DNA from: Nonomuraea candida
Lineage (GTDB): Bacteria > Actinomycetota > Actinomycetes > Streptosporangiales > Streptosporangiaceae
NCBI RefSeq assembly: GCF_000725485.1
Contig: NZ_KL647035.1
Coordinates: 53,805 to 66,038, forward strand
Length of the DNA: 12,234 nt
Reading direction: 5' to 3'
This document shows positions 1-5,634 of the stretch, one piece after another. Under the pieces are notes generated by a model, which searched no databases, was not told the DNA's origin, and saw only the letters and a list, made by a program, of their open reading frames with translations. The first letter of the stretch is position 1; every line of letters begins with the position of its first letter. The position numbers and the translations under genes are program-made.

Positions 1-2549
1 AGATCCACCTGGATCCACTGCGGATCGGAGAACGCGCTCGACCAGCGCGTGGTGGCCGAGGCGTCCACGGCCGCCGAGGCCGGGAAGGCCGCCGACTCCC
101 CGCTGGAGGCCGTCGCCGGCCTGTTCAGCGCCAGGTTCGTCACGGGCTGGGCCGCGCTGGTGAAGGAGAAGGAGTCGACGTCGAACAGCGCTCCCGCGCC
201 GCCGGTGAACACCAGGTAGAGGGTGTGCGTCCCGGACGGCGGCGTCACCGTGCCGGTGACGTTCACCCAGCTCTCCCAGCCGCCGGTCGGCGCGACGGCG
301 GCCGAGCCGATGACCGTCCCGGTGGCCGAACCGGCCCGCAGGGTCAGCGTGCCGCCGGCGCCGGCCGACGCGACGCGCGCGGTGAACGACGTCACCCCGG
401 CCAGGTGGTACGGCGTGAAGGAGATCCAGTCGCCGTTCTCCACGTTGCCGATGACGTTGCCGCCCTGGGCCGACGGCTTGGGCAGGACGGCCACGCCCTG
501 CTGGGCGCCGAAGTGCTCGGCCTGCCGGGTGCGCGGCTGCAGCACGGTCTGCGGCGCGTGCACGGGCGTGGTCGAGCCGGCCGGGGTGTACTCGGCGTCC
601 AGGACGCCGAAGATGTTGGCCGCGGCGTCGTGCTCGCCGTCCTCGGTGGTCTGGATGGTCCCCGAGCAGCCGGTCGCGCTGGTGATCGGGTGGCCGTGGC
701 TGTCGTGGCCGAGGATGTAGGTCACCCGCACCCGGGAGCAGTCGATCGTCGGCGCGTTCGGATCGGTGACGCTGACCTGGAACGGGATCGCGTCGCCGAA
801 GGCGAACACCCGCCCGTTGGGCGGCTGGGTGAGCGTGACCGTGGCCTGGCCGACGCTGATGACGACGCTGGCGGTGGAGCTCCGGCCGGTGCTGTCGGTC
901 ACCGTCAGCGTCGCGGTGAACTGGCCGTTGGAGGTGTAGGTGAACGACGGGTTGGCGGCGGTGGAGTCGGTGCTGCCGTTCGTGGTGAAGTCCCAGGCGT
1001 AGGTGATCGCGTCGCCGTCCGGGTCGCTGGTGCCCGCCGAGCTGAACTGCACGGTGAGCGGCGCGTTGCCCGACCTCGGGGTGGCGCCGGCGGCGGCGAT
1101 CGGCGCCTGGCCGGTGCCGGCGTTGTACTCGATGCGGTAGACGGCCGAGTTGGCGTCGCCGCCGAACCAGCCGGTGCCGTAGTCCAGCACGTAGAGGGCG
1201 CCGTCCGGCCCGAACTCCAGGTCCATGACCTGGGTGCCGGTGAAGGCGGGGAAGGACTCGATCGTGCCCACGCCGCCGGAGGACGTCACGGTGGCCGTCT
1301 TGATCCAGCGCCGGCCGAACTCGCCGAGGAAGACCTTGCCGCTCATGGACTGCGGGAACTTCACCTCCGAGGCGAGCGCGGCGTCGTAGGTGTAGACGGG
1401 GCCGCCCATCGGCGACAGGCTGCCGCAGCACAGGGCCGGCGGGTCCTGCCCGGCGCCGTACGGCAGCCAGGCCGCCCGGGAGGCGGGCAGCTGGGTGATG
1501 CCGGTGTTGCGCGGCGAGTTGTTCACCGGCCCGCCGGCGCAGTCGAACGCCGACCCCGAAGGCCCGGACGGGAAGGTGTAGTCGACGTAGGGCACGTTGA
1601 ACTGCGAGCAGTACGGCCAGCCGTAGAAGCCGGGCTGGGTGATGCGCTCGAAGGAGACCGAGGCCGCCGGCCCCCGGGCAGGGCTGGCGGTGCCGGCGTC
1701 CGGCCCGTAGTCGCCGAGGTAGACGACGCCGGTCGCGCGGTCCACGCTCATCCGGAACGGGTTGCGGAAGCCCATGGCGTAGATCTCGGGCCGGGTGTTC
1801 GGGGTGCCGGGCGCGAACATGTTGCCCGCCGGGATGGTGTAGCCGCCGGTGGCGCCCGGCTTGATCCGCAGCACCTTGCCGCGCAGGTCGTTGCTGTTGC
1901 CGGAGGTGCGCTGCGCGTCGTAGGCGGGGTTGCGGTCGGCCCGCTCGTCGATGGGCGTGTAGCCGCCGGAGTCGAACGGGTTGGTGTCGTCGCCGGTCGA
2001 CAGGTACAGGTTGCCGGCCGCGTCGAAGTCGATGTCGCCGCCCACGTGGCAGCACATGCCGCGGCTGCTGGGCACGTCCAGGATGGTGACCGCCGAGGCG
2101 GCGTTGATGGTGTGGTCGGCGTTGACGGTGTAGCGGGCCAGCCGGTTCACCCCGTTGAAGGGCGCGAACTGGGCGGCGGTGCCGGTGGCGGGCGCGTCAC
2201 CCGCGGGGGTGCTCAGCGGCGGCGCGTAGTAGACGTAGACCCAGCGGTTGGTGGCGAAGCCCGGGTCGGCCTTGATGCTCTGCAGGCCCTCCTCGTCGTG
2301 GGTGTACACGGGGAGGGTCAGCGCCACCTTGGTGTTGCCGAGCGGGTCGGTGTAGCGGATCGTGCCCTCGCGCGAGGTGTGCAGGACACCCCGGTTCGGC
2401 AGCACGGTGAGGCCCATCGGCTCGCCGGTCTCGGCGACGCCCTTGGCCAGCGTCACCTGGGTGTAGCCGGCCGCCTGCGCGGGGGACGGCGCGATGAGGC
2501 CGAAGGCCGCCATGACCACGGCCAGGCATCCGGCCAGTCTTCGTAACAT
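1..2549 (-). CDS. Secreted glucose/sorbosone dehydrogenase with PKD, CBM6 and F5/8C domains (C-terminus beyond left edge)
   Basis: The frame is open from an ATG at 2549 to the left edge, giving 849 visible codons with no stop. The N-terminus is a Sec signal peptide (MLRRLAGCLAVVMAAFGL, then cleavage after AQA near residue 27), so the protein is exported. Residues about 30-470 read as a GSDH beta-propeller of the PQQ-dependent sugar dehydrogenase family, with GMCCHVGGDIDF near residue 165 (likely catalytic His), LYLSTGDD, MGFRNPFRMS and VYLGDYGPD. A PKD domain follows (about 478-565, SSAGTSDPDGD and YAWDF), then an unassigned beta region. A CBM6-like domain (about 672-795, QAEHFGAQQG, ENGDWISF) and the start of a discoidin F5/8C domain (from about 803, NLALNRPATASSG) come last. 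The family oxidises aldose sugars with PQQ; the appended domains suggest binding to polysaccharide. The substrate is unknown. AGGAAG lies 14 nt before the ATG, a longish spacing. Domain assignment is confident, substrate is not. Confidence 0.93.
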   Translation of the reverse strand, partial: MLRRLAGCLAVVMAAFGLIAPSPAQAAGYTQVTLAKGVAETGEPMGLTVLPNRGVLHTSREGTIRYTDPLGNTKVALTLPVYTHDEEGLQSIKADPGFATNRWVYVYYAPPLSTPAGDAPATGTAAQFAPFNGVNRLARYTVNADHTINAASAVTILDVPSSRGMCCHVGGDIDFDAAGNLYLSTGDDTNPFDSGGYTPIDERADRNPAYDAQRTSGNSNDLRGKVLRIKPGATGGYTIPAGNMFAPGTPNTRPEIYAMGFRNPFRMSVDRATGVVYLGDYGPDAGTASPARGPAASVSFERITQPGFYGWPYCSQFNVPYVDYTFPSGPSGSAFDCAGGPVNNSPRNTGITQLPASRAAWLPYGAGQDPPALCCGSLSPMGGPVYTYDAALASEVKFPQSMSGKVFLGEFGRRWIKTATVTSSGGVGTIESFPAFTGTQVMDLEFGPDGALYVLDYGTGWFGGDANSAVYRIEYNAGTGQAPIAAAGATPRSGNAPLTVQFSSAGTSDPDGDAITYAWDFTTNGSTDSTAANPSFTYTSNGQFTATLTVTDSTGRSSTASVVISVGQATVTLTQPPNGRVFAFGDAIPFQVSVTDPNAPTIDCSRVRVTYILGHDSHGHPITSATGCSGTIQTTEDGEHDAAANIFGVLDAEYTPAGSTTPVHAPQTVLQPRTRQAEHFGAQQGVAVLPKPSAQGGNVIGNVENGDWISFTPYHLAGVTSFTARVASAGAGGTLTLRAGSATGTVIGSAAVAPTGGWESWVNVTGTVTPPSGTHTLYLVFTGGAGALFDVDSFSFTSAAQPVTNLALNRPATASSGESAAFPASAAVDASATTRWSSAFSDPQWIQVD

Positions 2550-2619
2550 GATCGGTGATCCCGCTTCCTGTCGTCGAGAGGGCAGACAGGCGTGCGCCGA
2601 TCACGCCGGCGACGGGGAC

Positions 2620-2708
2620 GCCCCGCTCATCGGCCGGGCGGAGCCGGTACCCGGCGGGCGCCGGTACCGTCAGCGCCCGCCGGTCTCCTCCGGCGCGATG
2701 AGCGGGGC
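2620..2708 (-). promoter_or_regulatory. Compound stem-loop in the dehydrogenase leader
   Basis: A perfect 13-bp inverted repeat (GCCCCGCTCATCG at 2620-2632, its complement at 2696-2708) encloses a perfect 11-bp stem with an 11-nt loop (2651-2661 with 2673-2683). A possible 5-bp stem lies between them (2639-2643 with 2688-2692). The element sits 71 nt upstream of the dehydrogenase ATG, downstream of the candidate promoter, so it would be part of a leader of roughly 315 nt. It could be a stabilising leader, an attenuator or a DNA cruciform; the pairing is seen, the role is inferred. Confidence 0.55.
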
Positions 2709-2870
2709 CGGGCCGGCAGGGTGGTCGGCGTCCGCCCGGCCGGCTCGATCTTCCCCATCGCAGAACAACGTGTGAACAAAGGTGTGGCGAACGGTGCGGG
2801 GTGGCGAGGTCGCTCTCCAGCTGCACCTCCGGCCGCTTTCCGGCAATCCGTGCGGGCTCGTCGTGCCGCA

Positions 2871-2899
2871 AGAGTAGGTTGTTACATGGATGTTGTCCA
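2871..2899 (-). promoter_or_regulatory. Candidate promoter of the dehydrogenase gene
   Basis: On the minus strand TGGACA (2899-2894) is followed after 17 nt by TACTCT (2876-2871). The first hexamer matches the sigma-70-type -35 in five of six positions; the -10 is weaker. Transcription would start near 2864. A half-site GGAAAGCG (minus, 2841-2834) identical to half of the operator before the pectate lyase lies just downstream. Confidence 0.35.
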
Positions 2900-3172
2900 G
2901 ATGTTTCACCCACACTTCCCCACTTTTATCGCAGCCAAGAATAAGCCTCGAACAAACCTCGGATAAGGTCTTCCCGGGAGCGCGGAGCGCGGTACGTTCG
3001 GCACACGAACCTCCCACCTGGACCGGCAAGCCCGTCGCGCATCGCGTGGGCCTTGGGCATCAACGAGTACACGCTGTGCACCTCGGCGCAGATGGACCGG
3101 CACCCAACGGGGCAGATCGGAGGGAGCGGCAACGGAGGCGACAAACTGAAGGAGTCTGGACTCGCTGAACCG

Positions 3173-3249
3173 ATAACCGTGGTGAAGTTCATCGAGTACC
3201 AGAGGTCCGAGTTCGGTGTCCCCCACAAGATCTGCTCTCGTGCGCTGGA
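3173..3249 (+). pseudogene. Possible scrap of an IS3-family transposase OrfB N-terminus
   Basis: The plus-strand reading contains KFIEYQRSEFGVPHKICSRAL. This resembles the opening of IS3-type OrfB proteins in actinomycetes, which typically start with a KFI helix and then FGV, two or more residues, ICR and L. The similarity stops abruptly: the usual SxxYYxW-type segment and the DDE catalytic core are absent, and no terminal inverted repeats were found. It may be a decayed insertion or chance. Confidence 0.2.
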
Positions 3250-3461
3250 AGAAGATCGAGTCCGTGCGACGCCACCGCTTCCGTACCGCGGGAATCTCGA
3301 TTGAAGATCGCGGGCTTCTGCACCATCGACCGCAGCCCAGTGCCGACGACAGGCCGCCGCCTGTGGCCTTCGAGCGTCAGATGATCGAAAACGGCAAGCA
3401 TCAACGGTTCTGCCGAGGACCGCTGTGGCCCGGAACCGTCTCCACGCTTTTCGGGGATGGA

Positions 3462-3807
3462 CAGCCTGTCGCAGCTCTTCATTGACGAAGAGCCCCCGGC
3501 GTCAGCTTCTTCTCAGGCCGGCGCCGGGGGCCATTTGCCGCGCCTCTCGGGGGAGACTCCATTCCGCTCCCCCTCAACGTTGCCGTCCCGCAACGCCGGC
3601 GCGGTGCCCGGTCGATTTACCAGCAACGAATGGGATGCCTCGACCGGGGCGTGGGAACCCCCGGGCAGGCTGGGTGAGTGTGATCTGGGTTTCAGCCTGC
3701 CGGTGGCAACCCTCGGGCTGGACGGGTCGATAGGCGCGCCCGCTATCCCGAGGCTGGTCTATGACGCCCGGCCGAACTGCCCGGCGTAGGGGGTGCGTAG
3801 CGAGGCC
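3462..3807. repeat. Structured dispersed repeat, left copy (about 346 bp)
   Basis: This segment matches 7225-7568 along its whole length, by eye at roughly nine bases in ten. Several runs of more than 30 bases are identical, for example around 3514-3566, 3604-3637 and 3664-3696. Single and double-base indels break every reading frame, so it is not conserved as protein, except that its right end carries the last codons of the small minus-strand ORF. Six hairpins follow one another: 3492-3501/3522-3531 (10 bp), 3549-3555/3567-3573 (7), 3578-3583/3590-3595 (6), 3607-3615/3640-3648 (9), 3664-3672/3693-3701 (9) and 3711-3717/3747-3753 (7). It lies downstream of the minus-strand regulator cassette; the first hairpin could terminate that transcript. 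I do not recognise a known RNA family. Confidence 0.9.
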
Positions 3808-4004
3808 ATCCATTCTTCGCGGAGCTTTTCCGCCCATGCCTTCGCGTCGGGGAGCTTTCGGAACTCGCGGGATTCGTAGGGCACGCCTTGGTGGTCGGGC
3901 AGACGGGGGTCGAGACGCCAGCGAGCACCTTGGTTATGGACCGAGAACGCTTTGACGCTGCCCATCATTCCGTATTCGCAGGTGTTTTCGACCGGACCAC
4001 CCAC
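3759..4004 (-). CDS. Small unrecognised protein, last ORF of the XRE cassette
   Basis: This 81-codon frame starts at a GTG with no clear ribosome site and ends in TAG at 3759. The sequence is protein-like: basic and charged, with WRLDPRLPDHQGVPYESREF followed by a predicted amphipathic helix (LPDAKAWAEKLREEWMASL) and the tail YAGQFGRAS. The real start may be the tandem ATGs at 3968 or 3965. No signal peptide or membrane segment is seen. It lies on the same strand as the DUF5753 regulator with short gaps between the three frames, which suggests one transcript. The last 15 codons recur with identical residues in the right repeat copy (7522-7568), where the rest of the gene is missing. Function unknown. 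I favour a real gene because of composition, position and the conserved C-terminus. Confidence 0.55.
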   Translation of the reverse strand: MGGPVENTCEYGMMGSVKAFSVHNQGARWRLDPRLPDHQGVPYESREFRKLPDAKAWAEKLREEWMASLRTPYAGQFGRAS

Positions 4005-4041
4005 ACGATCGGAGGGAGGATAACAGCGACCATGCGCGCGC

Positions 4042-4254
4042 TCACGCCGCCACCCCCGTCATGTGAGAAACGAAGGTGGCAACACGGTTAGGGCGATTTC
4101 CTGGGATGATCTCAATCGGCCCGTTTCGCCCGCTCCAGCCCGGGGTGTGGGACAGTTCCACGAAATAACTCCCGGACCGCTCCCCGACACTTATGGACGC
4201 GATGCGCCTATGTGGCCATGCATCGACGGTAGGGAGCTTGACCTGGGGAAGCAA
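4042..4254 (-). CDS. Small unrecognised ORF following the XRE regulator (possibly a diverged DUF397 partner)
   Basis: The frame runs 70 codons from a TTG at 4254 to TGA at 4042. It has no in-frame ATG or GTG near the N-terminus and no strong ribosome site, so the start is unsure. It lies in the same frame as the upstream regulator: only the regulator's TGA and three codons separate the two, so readthrough would produce a fusion. The residues look coding (alternating hydrophobic segments IASISVG, YFVELSHTPGWSG, PIEIIPG, RVATFVSHMTG). DUF5753 regulators are commonly followed by small DUF397 proteins (the Scr1/Scr2-type arrangement). VELSHTPG weakly recalls the CVEVA-x-PG core of DUF397, but the RDSKDP segment is absent. 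It could be a diverged partner, a decayed one or an unrelated small protein. Confidence 0.45.
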   Translation of the reverse strand: MLPQVKLPTVDAWPHRRIASISVGERSGSYFVELSHTPGWSGRNGPIEIIPGNRPNRVATFVSHMTGVAA

Positions 4255-4257
4255 TGC

Positions 4258-4283
4258 GATTGCTCACAATTGCTCAGATTGCT
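4258..4283. promoter_or_regulatory. Three tandem (G/A)ATTGCT repeats at the end of the regulator gene
   Basis: GATTGCTCA (4258), AATTGCTCA (4268) and GATTGCT (4277) follow at 10- and 9-bp steps, about one helical turn. They cover the regulator's stop codon and the start of the next ORF. The same hexamer occurs four times in front of the regulator (5163-5239). A binding site for the XRE protein is possible; only the repetition is seen. Confidence 0.35.
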
Positions 4284-5133
4284 GCAAGACCGCATTGCGG
4301 ATAAGCACCCGCGCAAACTCCCCGTAGACGGCCTGCCGCTGAAGCCGGGCAAAGGTGTCTGCGTATATGGTGATCTCTCGCTTCTGCGTGACAGTGATGA
4401 TGGCCGATCGAGTCTCGACTATCGCTCGCGAGTCGTCATAGATCCAGAACCCCTCACTTGGCAGCACCTCGCGGCGCGGAACCGTCGAGGGGATCACCCC
4501 CAGACTGCATGCCGACGACGACATGACGGCCAGAAGCCTGTCGAGCTGCCCGAGCATCACCGAAGGCCCGGCAACCTGGGTTCGTAGAACTTGCTCCTCG
4601 ACGATCACCAGGAACCGCCGCGAGCCCTCGTAGAGAACTTCCTGTCGCTTCATGCGACTGTCCAACGCGGCTACTAGATCGTCCGGGGTGCCAAGCCGAT
4701 TCGCGGTAAGGGCGAGGATTGCTTTCGCGTATTCGGTGGTTTGGAAGATGCCGGGAACGATGTGAGGTTCGTACACGCGAAATAGGGTCGTGTCTCTCCA
4801 CAGAGCGCCGAAGGAATCCTGTAGCCGCTTCATGCCGGTCGCGGTGGATCGCTTGTGCTCCAGATACATGCTCTCGATGTTCTTCGCGGCCGATAGCAGA
4901 TCTTGAAGCTGATCTGATGCCTGGCAGATTCGCGCCCAGGTCTTCAGGTCCTCCTGAGACGGGCGTTGCTTCGCAAGCTCGATCCTGGTCACCTTTGATG
5001 CCGACCAGCCCGCCCGCTCTGCCAGCTCCCGCCCCATGAGCCCGGCTTCCTCGCGTATGTCCCGTAGGCGTGTCCCCAGCGCCGCCAGGGCGGCGTGTGC
5101 TGTCTGCTGATCGCCGGTATTGATGTTGCGCAT
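4264..5133 (-). CDS. XRE-family regulator with DUF5753 domain (Scr1 family, antitoxin-like)
   Basis: The protein has 289 residues, usual for this actinomycete family. Residues about 16-75 form the XRE helix-turn-helix (LGTRLRDIREEAGLMGRELA, then WSASKVTRIELAKQRPS). Residues about 100-275 form DUF5753, with the hallmark PHIVPGIFQTTEYAKAIL and then RMKRQEVLYEG. I chose the ATG at 5133 because GGGGAG stands 8 nt before it; a TTG 66 nt further upstream lacks a ribosome site. Related proteins control small neighbouring DUF397 genes and affect development or antibiotic production in Streptomyces; here two small ORFs follow at short distance. The gene uses more A/T-ending codons than the enzymes on either side. 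It is divergent from the pectate lyase, with 501 bp between the starts, so it may control its own cassette; control of the lyase is conjecture. Confidence 0.92.
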   Translation of the reverse strand: MRNINTGDQQTAHAALAALGTRLRDIREEAGLMGRELAERAGWSASKVTRIELAKQRPSQEDLKTWARICQASDQLQDLLSAAKNIESMYLEHKRSTATGMKRLQDSFGALWRDTTLFRVYEPHIVPGIFQTTEYAKAILALTANRLGTPDDLVAALDSRMKRQEVLYEGSRRFLVIVEEQVLRTQVAGPSVMLGQLDRLLAVMSSSACSLGVIPSTVPRREVLPSEGFWIYDDSRAIVETRSAIITVTQKREITIYADTFARLQRQAVYGEFARVLIRNAVLQQSEQL

Positions 5134-5162
5134 GGGCCGTACTCCCCGACTCGCTTGCACCT

Positions 5163-5239
5163 GATTGCGAGTCTCTAGGGGCGGATTGCTGTTGCGCAAC
5201 TCGGTTCGATGGGTTTGTCAGGAGCAATCTAGCGCAATC
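5163..5239 (-). promoter_or_regulatory. Candidate promoter and operator region of the XRE cassette
   Basis: GATTGC occurs at 5163 and 5184, and its complement GCAATC at 5224 and 5234. They stand on either side of the perfect 10-bp palindrome GTTGCGCAAC (5191-5200). On the minus strand TTGCGC inside the palindrome and TAGAGA (about 5177-5172) make a possible -35/-10 pair with about 16 nt spacing, starting transcription some 30 nt before the ATG. The layout suits autoregulation by a dimeric HTH protein; this is inferred. Confidence 0.35.
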
Positions 5240-5412
5240 GGCCACTCGTCCCCGCTGATCGTCCACGCACACCCGCACCCCGAGAAACGAGGAGTCGGAT
5301 GGTTGATCGAGTGTCGGCCCGAAGAGGGCGTCGGGCGCACCGTGGAACTGCCTCGGAGCCGATGAGACCGGACCCGGGCGCGGGGAGCGCGGCGCGCGTC
5401 CCTGCTCATGCT

Positions 5413-5449
5413 CGCCGTGCCGCCATGAAACTTTCATGCCGGCACGGCG
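5413..5449. promoter_or_regulatory. 37-bp near-perfect palindrome between the XRE gene and pectate lyase
   Basis: The arms of 18 bases pair at 17 positions around base 5431; only 5423/5439 (C opposite C) fails. The core reads CATGAAACTTTCATG and the outer arms CGCCGTGCCG and CGGCACGGCG. It lies between two divergent genes, so it is unlikely to be a terminator. GAAA-N-TTTC cores are known in operators of LacI-type regulators of polysaccharide genes in streptomycetes, so a long operator is the favoured reading. Confidence 0.55.
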
Positions 5450-5538
5450 GCACGGTTGCACCACACGATGACGGCGCCTTCCGGTCCCCGTGACCTCGGC
5501 CAACGCCTCGCCTGTCACTGTGCCGCCGTACCGGAGAG

Positions 5539-5564
5539 GAGCCCGTTCGCGGGCTCGGCCTTTT
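5539..5564 (+). terminator. Terminator-like hairpin just upstream of the pectate lyase promoter
   Basis: GAGCCCG (5539-5545), loop TTCG, CGGGCTC (5550-5556) form a 7-bp stem with a tetraloop, followed by GGCC and four T. It would shield the lyase promoter from transcription entering from the left; no gene is recognised immediately upstream on this strand. Confidence 0.35.
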
Positions 5565-5590
5565 CACGCTCGCTGCCGCGTGCTTAGATG
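5563..5590 (+). promoter_or_regulatory. Candidate pectate lyase promoter
   Basis: TTCACG (5563-5568) and TAGATG (5585-5590) are separated by 16 nt and resemble a vegetative actinomycete promoter. The start of transcription would be near 5597, directly before the AAGCGCTT palindrome. Confidence 0.35.
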
Positions 5591-5601
5591 CGCTCGCCCT
5601 C

Positions 5602-5615
5602 GGAAAGCGCTTACC
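5602..5615. promoter_or_regulatory. LacI-type operator before the pectate lyase
   Basis: GGAAAGCGCTTACC has an 8-bp perfect core (AAGCGCTT with central CG) and six of seven pairs over 14 bp. The CG-centred palindrome is typical of LacI-family operators of carbohydrate genes in actinomycetes. Its place just after the predicted transcription start and 20 nt before the ATG suits repression relieved by a sugar inducer. No lacI-type gene is in the window. Confidence 0.6.
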
Positions 5616-5634
5616 AAGCCTTTGGAGACCAAGG

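Larger units (their letters stand above)
2709..3461. other. Stretch without a convincing gene
   Basis: Short ORFs occur in all frames here but none has a good ribosome site or recognisable domains. GAACAA-CGTGT and GAACAAAGGTGT stand next to each other at 2763-2785 as an imperfect 11-12 bp direct repeat. The candidate dehydrogenase promoter (2871-2899) lies inside. From about 3000 to 3460 base composition is more even than in the flanking genes, as expected for decayed DNA. Apart from the short IS3-like segment listed separately I see nothing I can name. Confidence 0.5.

Noticed and set aside
225..2546. Long plus-strand open frame of over 700 codons
   Set aside because: Its product is low-complexity Arg/Gly/Ala/Val, and it is the mirror of the dehydrogenase gene on the minus strand, which has clear domains and a signal peptide.
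3578..3595. Six-base loop hairpin in the repeat as an ANTAR target
   Set aside because: The loop CGTCCC lacks the A1 and G4 bases of known ANTAR hexaloops and is not paired with a second such loop.
3601..3710. Cobalamin or c-di-AMP (ydaO) riboswitch in the repeat
   Set aside because: Fragments such as GGTGCCC and GGGTGAGTG recall parts of these classes, but the conserved core motifs are missing and both copies lie at gene 3' ends.
3457..3789. Plus-strand ORF of 110 codons inside the left repeat
   Set aside because: The right copy has single- and double-base indels that break this frame, so it is not conserved as protein.
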